NCBI GenBank assembly: GCA_003956705.1
Contig: QZCP01000779.1
Location: forward strand, 143,007-207,006
Direction of reading: 5' to 3'
Origin: Brevipalpus yothersi
Lineage: Eukaryota; Arthropoda; Arachnida; Trombidiformes; Tenuipalpidae
Length of the DNA stretch: 64,000 nucleotides
Positions within the stretch are counted from its first letter, which is position 1; every line of letters starts with the position of its first letter. A program made the position numbers and the translations under genes. Positions 10,642 to 22,342 of this stretch are shown piece after piece. The notes beneath the pieces are model-generated. The model did no database searches. It was not told where the DNA came from and saw only the letters and a program-made list of their open reading frames with translations.

Positions 10642-12270
10642 ATGGAAAACAGTGAAAATTCGATTATGACCGGTGATTTTGATTATGATTTGTTTGCTGA
10701 AACTCTCAGCACTGAAAGTGATCAAACCATCATCATGGAACCGGCTAATGAGACTGGTACTAGTGTGTCCAACGGCATGAGTGATGAAGAAGATGGTAAG
10801 TTAAAGTGATTGATCATAGTGTTTGTTTCAACCGGTGCCTTCTTCATAGATGCTGGTACTTCTTTCACCTTAAATACTCAGAGCTTCGATGAATTCCTCA
10901 ATGGACCGGTGTTGTCCCAAGAAAGTCTCGATTTATCCCAAACACCTAAGAGGAAACGGTACAAGCTCTCAACCAAGATCCAAATGGTGAAAATTATGGA
11001 AGAGAATAATGTACCGGTGAAAAATCTATCAGAATCAACGAATATTCATCGGAGGAATTTAGAACGGTGGAGAAACCAGAAAGAAGAATTGAAAAAAGCT
11101 GTTGAAGTCAGGAAAATTGAGATAAGGAAACGGTCCAACCTAACGAAAGATAGAAGGCAACGTGCTAAATATCCTCAAATTGAAAAAGCCGTTTATGACC
11201 GTTTTCAAGCTAGAAGAAGTCTGGGCTTGATAGTTAATGGTAAATGGATTCAAATAGCTGCCAGAGAAGAGGCAGCTAAGCATGGAATAGATGAAACCGT
11301 TTTTCGAGCATCGAAAGGATGGACATCACGATTCTTGAAACGGTATGATATAACTCTCAGATCACCGACTAGTGTTGGTCAAAAAGACCCAGAGGATGCA
11401 AGAGAGCAAGCTCTCGATTTCATCGATTACTTTTCAAGGCTCCGTCAACGGTTGAACGGGTATCAAATCACCTATGCCAATATGGATGAAGTGCCGGTTT
11501 GGTTTGATATGCCAGGCGGAAGAACCTATGATTATGAGGGTAATCGAACGATAAAGGTGTTCACTACCGGAAATGAGAAACTTAGGTTTACAGCAGTCTT
11601 GTGCACTCTATCAAACGGTGAGAGAGTGAAACCGATGCTAATCTTCAGAACATTGAAGGATATTGAGTATTTGGATGAGAATGTTTATGTCACCGGTTCC
11701 AAAGGTGGATCCATGACAGCTGAATTGATGGAAAAGTGGAGAAAAAACTGCTGGAGGGTTAGACCTAATTGTCAGCTAGAAAATATTGCCGGTGTGAAGT
11801 CAAAACGCAGAACGGTGTTGATCATTGACTCAGCTCGATCGCATCTTGATGCAGATTTACGAGAGAAATTGGACAAGTTCAACAATACTGAGCTGAAGAT
11901 CATCACCGGTGGTATGACGAAGTACCTGCAACCAGCTGATGTTGTGTACAACAAGCCATTCAAGAATCATCTGAAAGAATATTGGGATGGATGGATGGAG
12001 AACGGTGAGATTGAGCTTACAAGATCAGGAAGAAGGAGAGCAGCCACACGGCAAACGGTAATTAATTGGGTGAAAGACGCATTCCATTCAATTCCACCGG
12101 AAATGATTAAAAAAAGTTTTGATAAATGTGGAATAATGGACGAAGATGCATCAAACGAGCTCCATCACCGTTTATTGGAATTGATTACAGAAGAAAAAAA
12201 TGCAGATTCTGAACCGGATGATCCAACTGGGATAACCGATAATGAAATGGAAAATGAGGACATGAACTAG
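10642..12270 (+). CDS. pogo/CENP-B-type DDE transposase
   Basis: Exons 10642-10795 and 10850-12270 (54-bp intron, phase 1) give 524 aa. An acidic N-terminal exon is followed by a helix-turn-helix starting at about residue 85 (KRKRYKLSTKIQMV), then a CENP-B-type second DNA-binding domain at about 155-235 (NGKWIQIAAREEA, GWTSRFLKRY). The DDE catalytic core has Asp residues in YANMDEVPVW, VLIIDSARSHL and YLQPADVVYNKPFK, the last being the pogo hallmark. It should cut and paste the surrounding element. Without the first exon only a TTG would be available upstream of the core, so the spliced start at 10642 is preferred. No stops or frame breaks, so probably active. Confidence 0.85.
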
Positions 12271-13377
12271 AATATTTCATCGGTATACAAGAATTCTGAC
12301 GATTTTTGTGCAATAAAAGCTTGGTTCTCTCTTTCGAATTCTTGTAGCCGGTTGATACCAATAAATTTGACGAGATCTTCTCTAAACGTTTGTGACACTA
12401 ATTTTTCTTCTCGATCCATTTCAGCAACACTCTTCAACGCCGGTCTATTAGCTTTCATTCGCCTTCCGTTCACCAAAACGAGATCCATACACTTGATCGC
12501 GAAATAAATGCGTTTATTGAGTCGCGTGTTCAAACCGGTGAGATCCCATGATAAATGAACACCATGATGCAGATAGTATGGGAAGATTGCCGGACTATTC
12601 CTACTTGGGATGATATTCTTCGAAAAACTTGGAGTGACTGCTTCACCGGTGGCTTCGAACTTTTCCCTATTAATTTCTCCAAGCAAAGCACAGAATCGGT
12701 TGAAAGTTAGGCTTTCTGGATCAATATTTCGACCTGTTCTGATGCAAAAGGTAACACTACCGGTGAATGCAAGAAAAACACGATCTTCACCATCTTTTAT
12801 GAGCTCCCGGAAGCATCTCTTACCACCACCGATGAAACGTCGAGTAATCCCCGAGATTTGAGCTAAATTGAGACCTCTTAGAGCCGGTAGATAGTTGCTC
12901 CTGATGAAATCCATATCGGTGTGATTTCTATCCTGGAATGATGCTTCAACCGGTCTCACTATTACAATATGAGCCCATGGTTTGATCATTGAACGGTATT
13001 GATCATCATCAACTAGATTGAAGCCAAAATATTTTGATACTTGGTCTTTGAAATCTTGTCCATTAGCGCAAACTATCACCGGTCTCTCCACTCCATCTTC
13101 TTCTTTCAGATAAATCGGTAACTTTTCCATCTTTCTATCGTTCCCACTCTTATATCTTGTCCATGCCATGGTGATGAGACGTATTACTTCATCTTCTTCA
13201 CCGGTTGAAGCTTCTCTCACATCGGGATGGAATTTCTGGGCCAATCTTCGATAGCTAAGGATCAAAACGGTTACATTCAATCATCTCAGATCATCGATAC
13301 ACTTTCTCTTACCATCTAATCATTTCTGAAAATGTGGCACCGTTGAAGTTGAAGAGATCACTATACTTGAAAGGCAT
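12267..13377 (-). CDS. J-domain (HPD) accessory protein of pogo-like element
   Basis: Exons 13377-13313 and 13254-12267 (58-bp intron, phase 2) encode 350 aa. The splice creates an N-terminal J-domain: YSDLF helix I, EMIRCYRRLAQKF helix II, the HPD tripeptide at residues 31-33, then EEDEVIRLITMAWTRY as helix III. J-domains stimulate Hsp70 ATPase; polyomavirus large T uses one, but transposon-borne examples are not familiar to me. The remaining 290 residues (RPVIVCANG, RRFIGGGKRCFREL, HHGVHLSWDLTGL) match no family I recognise. Its stop TAG and that of the transposase share the palindrome CTAG. Possible roles are chaperone recruitment for transposase assembly or anti-silencing; both are inference. 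Confidence 0.75.
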
Positions 13378-13727
13378 ATTTGCATACAAAAACGGTATAA
13401 AAAAGCATTAAATGTATCACTTTCATCCAAACAATCAAAGAAAAATCGTTAAAATGACCAAATAACCGACAAAAACAAACAATCAAGAGTTTAAACGCTA
13501 ACAAACGCATGGTCAATTGTTTTAATCGGTTAGATCATCGGTAGCTTTAATCAGGAAGCGTAATCGTTATCATTGGTCGATAAGAGCGTCTTTTTTTGTG
13601 ATGCATTTTTGACCGATGAGCAAATCAGTTTTAAGTTACATTGTCTTAGTCAATGAATTTTTTTTCGACTAACAACCGAACCGGTGATTCACCTCTAAGT
13701 CGCGCTTAAAAGCGCGAATTTACGGTA

Positions 13728-14636
13728 TATTCTCATCAAAAATTTTCTTTTTCATTGATTTTTTTGCCCCAAATAGTAAACTAGATTCATTCTTAGCTAA
13801 TATATTATGAGGAGAGATAAACTTTAGTGGAGCACAAACACAATATAATTCATCTAATAAAACTACGTTTAGTTCCTACACTAACCTGCTGTAGTCAGTT
13901 AAACACAGAAACTAGCCGTTGGATTAACAGTGTCATGAGCTCATTGGAAATTAATTAGATAAATAGTAGCATAGAGCAAGATCATCAAAATTGGGAAGCT
14001 ACTTTAGAAAATTCTTGTACTTTTCATTTATTGCTATTCAATGCCATTTCATAGTCTTCACTGTAATGATTTTTAGGCTGCATCGATTATCGCTGTAGTC
14101 TCATGTGCCAAGGGCTATTCTCTTATAAGAAACCAATTTTGACCAATATCTCAGTTTATCTGGTGAAAAATTTATGATCATGTTTTTGTGTAATTAAGTT
14201 TGCTAACAAGAAAACGAGAAAGAGGCTTTTTTAAATCGATAGAAGATCTTATTTCCTCAAAATTCTTCGATTGAAAATCAGTTTTTCACAATGCCAGTGA
14301 AGAACTTTGATGGTTTATGATTGATTGACTTGATTTTCTAACACTATTCTCACAAGAGGTGCAAAGAAAAATTAAAAATTAAGTCAAGCTCCCAACAGAA
14401 ACCGTTATTCACAAATAAATTTGAACTAAAAGGCGATGCTGACATCAGAATACCTTCGAATCTCTCTAAAATAATTATATAGATCAATTTCACTCACAAA
14501 CACCAGATAATTTTGGGGATAATCTTCTGTGCATACGATCATCAACCCTTTGGATCCCATAAACATGGTTGCAACGATTATGAAGTTTTTCTCCTTGATT
14601 GGAGGTTGTGATCGTAGATGGTTCAAAAATGACATA
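13728..14636. other. No gene recognised
   Basis: AT-rich sequence. A minus-strand open frame at 14426-14710 partly overlaps the end of the next gene, but has no ATG upstream of it that matches a leader and no recognisable domain. Confidence 0.45.
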
Positions 14637-15005
14637 TTAAACATAGTAATCATGAGAAATTTCAGTTGTAGACTCATGGTCAACTTCACGATAAATTGAT
14701 TCAGATTCACGATGATCTAGTCCACCGTTAGGATCCTCTGTCATTATCATTTCTCTGATATTTATCAAACTTTGCTTGAGCTCTTGCAAGTTTCTGGCAA
14801 AATCTTGTCTGTCTTTTCGGATTCCTTGTGATCGACGTTTTTCTGATTGTCCGAACTTTTTCATTATCAAGTCACCTCTTTCAAAAGGCCCCTGAAACAA
14901 ATCAGTGAAACCTAATGTTGTGGTTTCCTCATTTTGTCTCCTGCGTGCCTGAACGCTTGGAGTAGTAATGATGAGGAGGCAGAAGATGAAAGTTCTCGAA
15001 ATCAT
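14637..15005 (-). CDS. Small secreted basic/acidic protein, unknown family
   Basis: A single open frame of 122 aa. The first 22 residues (MISRTFIFCLLIITTPSVQA) form a clear signal peptide, which is why I start at 15005 and not at the in-frame ATG at 15050. The mature part is charged (RRRQNEE, KFGQSEKRR) and predicted helical, ending with an acidic tail DHESTTEISHDYY. It lies on the same strand as, and upstream in position of, the two tandem low-complexity genes. Its DLIMKKFGQSEKR stretch faintly recalls their MRGSDRKAK motif, so it could be a distant relative. TATA-like text lies about 170 bp upstream. A further 3' exon is possible. Confidence 0.5.
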   Translation of the reverse strand: MISRTFIFCLLIITTPSVQARRRQNEETTTLGFTDLFQGPFERGDLIMKKFGQSEKRRSQGIRKDRQDFARNLQELKQSLINIREMIMTEDPNGGLDHRESESIYREVDHESTTEISHDYYV

Positions 15006-15050
15006 TCTGGACAATATGAGTTGTAAAAAGATTTTGCCTAAGGTGAACAC

Positions 15051-17067
15051 CGTGATTTAGGAATTAAGAACTTTGAAGCAAGCTTCATCATTTATTTACA
15101 CTGATTCTTCGATCGGTTCTCGAAAAAATGGTCAAAAACGTAGCTGATACCTATTAACGTAGGTACTGATTAGAAATATATATAACTCTGGTGTGATTTC
15201 GAAAAGAGAAAAGGCAGCAATCTCTTCAGCCTATCAATTTCTAGGTGCTCAAATTTCAAAATTTCTCACCATTTTCATGAATGCTCACTAGATGGTTCAA
15301 TAGTTGAATGAAAAGAAAAAGAATGAGATGCTAAGGAGGCCATCAAGATTTCTGCCAAATTTCTAATTAATTGAATCGAACCAGATTTATCAGATTTGTC
15401 AACCCACTTTTTGCTCATTTTGAGTTTTTGTCATCTTAAAGGACGTTCAATCAGGTATAAATATACTTTCCTCTACATCTTGATAGGTTTTCTGAGCTTC
15501 GGATGATGAATAAGTATTCTGAAAGTGCAAATTATGGTATCAGGTAATTTTCCATTCATTAATTCAAGAAACAATACAATGTAATAATTCAAAGAGGTGA
15601 AGTTTTCATTTTGTTTGTTATGTAAATAGAAGTTGTCACTAGTTAAGCATACTCACTGTTAGATCTTCTCAGGATATTCCTCTTGACGAGTTTTTCGAGA
15701 GTTTTGGCACAATTTTAGCTATTTAGAGCCATTTGGTGTAATGAGCTTGGTTCAATTCTTTCAATGGCATAATAAGAGTATCAGAGAACCTAATTTGCTT
15801 GTCCATCTATTCTCACAAAGGAACATTGTGTGGAGACAATGGTAAATCTCACAAAAAATCTAAATTATTACTCCATTTTAGCAATTTTATCACCAATAAA
15901 AGTATTTTTCACATTATGAGGTGTTAGTCCATCTGATTTTCTCATTTCAAACAAGAGTATTCTCAGTTAAAAATATGACCATTATGTATATAGTGATCAA
16001 TTTTTCCTCCTATACATTCTTATTTGTGTCTCTGTTCCAAAAATCTTGATGGTAGAGCTGCGAATAGTTCTTTCAGCGTGAGTTGAAATGTACTATCATG
16101 ATATTTTTTCAAAGGAGAAGAAATTTTTCCAGACTTGACATTAGACTTACAACTTGTTAGACTTAGCACTCTTACAATCTATGTCTGAAGATTCTGATAC
16201 TATTTGGTACCATAAGACCAGGAATAAAAGAGATTGAATTACTTTGATGACTTTCATCAATCATAAAACTCGATTCTGCTAGATGGAACACTTTGCTTAT
16301 TCTCTTGAGCACGACTGAGAAGATCTTCTGCAAGTCCAAAGCGAACCCAATTGCTCAAGTACTTTGATTTATCAAGGGAACGTTGGAATGAATTCTTAGT
16401 AGAACATAAGTGTGAATAAGTTTCTAGCCATATATATTCTTCAAATGACTGAATAAATAAATAATTTGATTGCATCAAAAATAAAGTTTGTGATGAGTTC
16501 TTCACCAGGAAATCTTTCCAGTTCTACAAAGATCAGTGATAATATTGATTATAAACATTCTTCAGACCATTGAGGGAAGAAATTCACTGGGATAGATATT
16601 TATAGATAAATTTCGAGCAATACCTTGAGTGAGCTGAAAAATTCATTCACAAAATATAATTAAAATATAATGGTGTACTTAAGCTTGTTCCAACGGGAAA
16701 CTATTGAGATGAAATTGGGAAATCCAAAGGAAAATGAAAACAATTTCGGAAGACGTTTAAGGTGTATTCCATGAGTTTCGTATCGAAATCCATAATCTTA
16801 GAAGCATAAGTTCAACCACACGTTCTTCAACCCAATCGAATTCAAATGGGCACCATACGCGCGTAAACGACCCAGGAATATTTTTACACCCACTTTTCAA
16901 AGGGATGTCTGCCACCTTATTTACTACCAAGTCATTTTGATCGAAACATTATGATATTGATTACGACAAAGAAAGGCTGCCAACCTCCCACTTCAACTGA
17001 GTTTGGGTCTAATTAGAGTTCCAGCTTTCAACTGATACAACTTCAGGTCACTTTGAGATTGATTAAC
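15051..17067. other. No gene recognised
   Basis: Two kilobases of AT-rich intergenic sequence. An open frame at 16257-16505 (-) has no homology or splice context that I can support. Confidence 0.5.
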
Positions 17068-18349
17068 CTACCCAACGATGATCCTGTCTGACATTCGAAC
17101 GAATCCAAAAAGTAATAAAGGAATAGCTATTGTCACTACAATTCCCACAGCCACGGCAGCTTTCAATAAACCAAAACGTCCTCTTTTCTTACTACCACCA
17201 CTTCCACCGCCACTTCCACCGCCACTTCCACCGCCACTGCCACCACCACTGCCACCACCACCACTCTCAACTTTGGTATCTTTACTTCCACCAAGACCAC
17301 CTATGAAGCCACTACCTATGTTAAAAGAGATCACTCAAGGGTTTTGTCTGAATACAAATAAATTTCATCATCTGGCATTTGTTTGGATTCATTTCAAAGG
17401 TGCTATATTCAAATAAAAGCCAGATAAATATCTAGATTTGTTGGTGCTCAGAAAGCCTCGAGGAGTCTGAAATAATCCTGCTAGTCATTTGAAATGATCC
17501 TACATCTTCTTCTCATTTGTTTTCATTTGTTCCTTTTCCTAATCTCTCTTTTAAAGCTGTTAACTTATCGTTTTTCTTTGCAAATACTTTCTCTTCAGAA
17601 CTTCCAATATTTTCATCATTCTACTTATTCAACAAGTGTCTCTCTCTCTCTCGTTCTTATTGTTTTTGTAATGGTTTATATGTACTATATTCCTTACCTT
17701 CATTACCGGAAGGCATTTTCTTTTTCATCTCCTCCTCTTTTCGTTTCTTTTCTTCTTCTTTTTTTCTCTTCTCTTCTTCTTTTTTTTGCTTTTCTGCCTC
17801 TGCTTTTTGCTTCTTTTCTTCTTCTTTCTTTCTTTTCTCTTCCTCTTTCTTCTGCTTTTCCTCTTCTTTTTTCTTTCTCTCTTCTTCTGCTTTTTGCTTC
17901 TGTTCTTCCTCTTTCTTTTTTTTCTCTTCCTCTTTCTTCTGCCTCTCTTCTTCTTTTCTCTTCTTTTCTTCTTCCTCCTTTTTCTTCCTCTCTTCCTCTG
18001 CTTTCTGCCTCTCTTCTTCTTTTTTCTTCTTCTCTTCCTCTTTCTTCTTTTTGGCTTCATCTTCTTTATCCGATTTTCCGGTTATCATTTGCTTTCCTTT
18101 TTGGAATCCTTTTTTGGTTAGATCTGCCACCTTGCTAGTGCCTGATTTCACAGCATTCACTGATTGTTGCACTTTACCCACTTCTGCCTTCAATTTTGCC
18201 TTCCTATCTGAACCTCTCATCATCATGGCAGCTTCCAATTTGGCTTGTATTTTTCGAAATGGATCTTCCTCTTCAGAATCACTATTAATTCTAGGCGTAG
18301 CAATACTGATGAATACAACCAGAATAATACTGTATGGAAGCCTCCTCAT
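17068..18349 (-). CDS. Secreted/anchored protein with KEEE and SGGG repeats (gene A)
   Basis: Exons 18349-17698 and 17315-17068 (phase 1) give 299 aa. It has a signal peptide (MRRLPYSIILVVFIS), then a short helical domain with RGSDRKAKLKAEVGKVQQ, a long Lys/Glu-rich tract of the type KKKEEEKKKKEEE (about residues 98-205) predicted as a single charged helix or coiled coil, SGGG repeats, a KKRGRFG basic patch and a C-terminal hydrophobic segment (AAVAVGIVVTIAIPLLLFGFV). The C-terminal segment could anchor it in membrane. Gene B next door has the same first domain and same last segment around different repeats. Function unknown; structural, silk- or secretion-related roles are only guesses. Confidence 0.65.
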
Positions 18350-18990
18350 TTTTAAGTATTCAATTCACAAGAAGTGGTCACCAAACGATAAATAAATGGA
18401 GCACGAACAGTCAGATAAATGGTTCATCTTCTGCACCGAATATCTCTTCACATGGTATCAATTATTGAATATGGAAATTATCTGCACTTACATACACATG
18501 TCAATGAAGAGGGAAAAAAGCTATGTTTTGTGAAAAATTTTCTAAATTATGAGTCGTGCATCGAGAAAGGAATAGCTCTGATGGCTTACTAGATTTCTGG
18601 CTACTCAGATTACCTAAAGTAAGCTTCAATCCACACAATTCGCGCATGTGAGAGCTTTTCGGAAGGTCGATCTGAGAATTTAAAGGATGGACACAATTCA
18701 TGGATAACAGTCAAAAATATATTTACAATATTTAAATGAAGAACAGTATCTCAAGAGAGATGATCAAAATGCTATGAGACTGGTATAGCTGAGATATGAA
18801 CGAAAACCCAAGGTTTTCTCTTCGAATGGTGTTGGGAGGCTCCTCTCCATTGGTACCATCATCGATTAATATTGATCATATCAGTTGTGATACTTGAGTT
18901 ATGTGCCGTGGCTTACATGCCTGAAAACCTTCAAGTTTCATTTGGCTCGCTCCCAATGAGTGTAAACTTCCCGAATTGACCAGAATTCTA

Positions 18991-20819
18991 TCAAATGATA
19001 ACTTTATTTGATGTTCCGACAAATCCAAATAGTGCCAAAGGCAATACTATCCCCATTAAAAAGCCCACTGCGAGGAGGCTTCCGAATAGGCCCAAGCCTC
19101 TTCTGCGTTTTCTAGCTTTTCTCCCACCCTTAAGCACTTGTGTTCCGCCACCAGCGGGACAGCAATTTCCAGCACCATTGATACAACAATTAGCATTTCC
19201 TGAAGGTTGTGGGATTCCCTGAGGTTGCTGTGGTCGTTGCGGTTGTTGTGGTTGTTGGGGTTGCTGTGGTCGTTGCGGTTGTTGGGGTTGTTGGGTTTGC
19301 AAGGTCACTTGAGTTTGTTGAGGTTTGGGTGCTTCGGTGGTCAAAAGACCCTGGCCAACCTGCACTCCACTAATTTCTTGAATTCCAGCAACTGTAGTCT
19401 GAGCTTGACCTCCTATAGAGAAAAAAAAGTAAGTTGAAGTATCGATGCATCGTCCATGATAGATAAGCGCTCTTCTTAATATCAATCTAATTTTTTTGAA
19501 CACAAGCGCTATACTTCAACTTTTTCGCTTCAACTCTTAGCATCTGATTTAACTGGTATCAGATCACTTGGAGACTAGCAGAGGAATGCATTCTTTTTTG
19601 TTGGTATGGATTATCAGAAAACTAGACACTCCTTAGAGTCGAACCAGAGCTTATTTCGATAGTTATTGAGAAGATTTGTAGTCCACTCAAGCGGATTCCT
19701 GAATTCCACTGAGGAAGTTGGAAGCATCTCACTAGTTCAGAAGCTCTCTGGGTGTTAGAAAGTTTGGAAAATTCGATAACCCTACTCGACCCTAATCAAC
19801 ACAGTAAACGTATAATTATGGAAATATACCTGGTGAACTACCCCCACCATTAGTCGGGACACTACCGCTACTGGACTGAGAGCCTGCACCACCAAAACCA
19901 CTAGCTTCAGGAGCTGCGGCACCATTATTCTCTGGACCCGCTGCCCAACTAGGATTCTTGGACGATGCTGTTTCAGGTTGTGGTACACTACTCATTGGTG
20001 AACTTGTAGTACCAGGGGAACTACCTTCTGTGCTACTTGAGCCAGCGTCAGATGATATACTTCCTTGCCTGGATGGAGAACTTGGATTTCCACTTGTGCT
20101 ACTCTCTGGACTAGGTGGGCTGGTAGGCGAGATAGATGAGCTGATTGCTTCACTAGCGATAGTATTAGAAGTACCACTTGAACCACCAGAAGACTCAATT
20201 GTTGATCCACTTGTTGATCTTTCTGTAGGTTTTTCTGACAAAAAGAACTTAGTAACAACTTAATTTGTTTTTTGCTAATTTTTCAATCATTCCCAGCCAC
20301 AAATATCATTCTCTTCATCTCGAGCAGTTTTTTCTTCATCTCGTGTTATTCTTAGTATTCTGAGTTCGTTCTCTGTGCGTTTTGAATTCATCTAATGAAC
20401 AATCTTTCCACTCGTTCTCTTACTTATTTCTTGGAATGTCTTCTCAATTGTCTTTGTCAGTATATACCTTATTCAAATCTATGATACTTAAAATTCTCAT
20501 TCTTTTTCATAGTTGCACTAAAATTCGATTCCTTACCTTCTGTTTTTTCGCCTTTCACATATTTTGAGGCAGCATTATATCCTTTGCTTGCTATCTCACT
20601 CACCTTATTCAAACCACTCTTAGCTGAATCAAATGAGTTTTTAACGTTTAGCACTTGCTGCTTCATTTTTGCTTTTCGATCTGAATCTCTCATGATAGCT
20701 TCAAAATTTGTCCCAATTTTTCGAACGTAATCTACATTGTGTGGTTCAGCATTGAATATAAGTGAAACGGTACTAATGAATGCAAGTACATGTATATTAG
20801 TGTAAATGATCGTTCTCAT
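18991..20819 (-). CDS. Secreted/anchored protein with Ser-rich and PQQ repeats (gene B)
   Basis: Exons 20819-20537, 20234-19830 and 19412-18991, both introns phase 1, 369 aa. Exon 1 has a signal peptide and DSDRKAKMKQQVLNVKNSF, matching gene A. Exon 2 is almost wholly Ser/Thr/Gly/Pro, a likely mucin-like O-glycosylated region. Exon 3 has PQQPQRPQQ repeats, a double-Cys motif CCINGAGNCCPAGG, a GGRKARKRRRG basic patch and a hydrophobic C-terminus (SLLAVGFLMGIVLPLALFGFV) that matches gene A. Frames join exactly at all junctions. The promoter-side sequence is also similar to that of gene A, so the pair arose by tandem duplication with replacement or rapid change of the central repeats. Confidence 0.7.
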
Positions 20820-21619
20820 CTTCTAGGGCACGATTCATAAAGGTTATGTGGAAGTCACCAGGCGATATGGATGAAACATGGACAATCAGATAGATGGTTC
20901 ATCTTCTAAACAGAAGCTCTCTTCACATTGTATCAATTATTTTATTTAAAAACTATCTATACACACATGTCAATAAAGAGAGAGAAAAGCTATGTCTTGT
21001 GGAAAATTATGAATCTCATATCTCATATCGAGCAGGGAATAGCTCCTTAGGCATACTAGATTTCTGGCGACTCAGGTTACAGTACTGCTTCAATCGGTAC
21101 AATTCATTCATGAAAACTCTCAGAAGAATCAACTGAGTATTCTAGGATGAGCATATAGCTTATCGGTCAAGAATATATCGACAATTTTTGAATTAGAAAC
21201 TCGAAATACAATCACAGAAGATCAAGACAACCTTCAGGAATTGTGAAGTTAAAAAGTGAAGCAATTGATTTCATCGATTTTGACAGGTTTTCTGATTTTA
21301 TAAACCGTAAAAATCTCTAAGAAGGTAATCTTTGCAATGAAAGCTATTTTAATGAATGGCAAAATATCAAAATATTTCCTCTAAAAGAATGGCTTGAAAG
21401 AAGACCTGAGTCTTCGACATTTCCATAAAAATGATGTTTCTTATTTGTATTATCTCAGAGGAATCAAGTTGCCATTAAAGTTTTGAAAAGTGAATGGAAA
21501 ACAATCAAATCTCGACCTTTCATCCAAATATATCAGCTATATCGAGTTTTTGGAGATATATGGTAGTATTTTACTTCAAAATATGGGAAATCAAACGATT
21601 GATTCCATCAGCCCTCATT

Positions 21620-21760
21620 TCAACTAGTGATTGGAAGCTGCTTCATGCTTGATTTACAGACATTAGTCACAATTATTACAATTGTTTTCGTCAATTTGAG
21701 CCAATGAGGAGTTTGGAATCCTCTTCCAACATATACAATAATCTGAAACACAATATTGGC
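21620..21760 (-). pseudogene. SSP exon-3 relic
   Basis: Minus-strand text reads TKTIVIIVTNVCKSSMK, the conserved tail of SSP exon 3, on the same strand as neighbouring SSP4. I cannot find matching exons 1 and 2 in the next kilobase, so this is probably the remnant of a ninth copy. Confidence 0.5.
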
Positions 21761-22342
21761 TGAAGAAATGGGTCTTGGTAAAACTATAAAGACAATAATA
21801 TTCTTATACTCATCATTCGAGGAGGGAAATTGTCGTGGACCAATTCTAGTATCAGTTTCACTTTCGACAATCATAAATTGGGAAAGAGAATTCCAAGTAT
21901 GAGCACCAGACTTTTATTGTGTAACATACACTGCTATGCGAAACATCAGTGGACGACTTTGATGAATGATTGTGATTCAAAATGAGTGCTTTTCCATTAT
22001 AAAAACACATGGTGTGATCGATTATAATCGCATCATTCAGACAGTAGATAAGCGGGTTGATAAATGAGTGTGATGATATTGAAAAAATGAAGGAAGAAAA
22101 TGACGAATATTGAAAAATCAAATCTAAGTGTGGTCAGTTAAAGCAAATCCCCAAAACCATCAAACACCCTATGTTATCCATGATGACGATCTAATTTTCA
22201 CAGATTGGCCATTTTTCTAATTTATTAATAGCGAAATCCTGAACGTTCATTCCATTGATCTAACGAAAAGAATTAATACGTCGTTTTCTTGAGCTTGCTT
22301 GGAGAAAAAAAGATTTGTATGACATTTTCTCAGTTCCAACTA

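Larger units (their letters stand above)
10361..13727. mobile_element. pogo-like transposon with two convergent genes
   Basis: About 3.37 kb with inverted ends TACCGTAAATTCGCGCTTTT, flanked by TA at 10359-10360 and 13728-13729. The TIRs extend imperfectly, with GAGTCGCG on the left and AAGCGCG on the right. It contains a spliced CENP-B/DDE transposase (+) and a spliced J-domain gene (-) that converge and overlap by three bases. Fourteen copies of ACCGGT occur by hand count, plus many CGGT/ACCG half motifs, across exons, introns and flanks. The exact terminal base is uncertain by 2 bp because the end reads TATA. Confidence 0.85.

Noticed and set aside
10810..10849. TTG start of the pogo-like transposase
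   Set aside because: This stretch is intron: joining 10,795 to 10,850 keeps frame and adds an ATG-started acidic N-terminus.
14426..14710. 94-codon minus-strand frame beyond the small secreted gene
   Set aside because: No leader or domain, and the overlapping frame at 14,637-15,005 is better supported. It might be a 3' exon, but no convincing donor/acceptor pair was found.
17494..18395. Long plus-strand frames rich in Phe/Ser/Leu opposite gene A
   Set aside because: They are the antisense reading of the Lys/Glu repeat; the minus strand has a leader, homology to gene B and exact splice phases.
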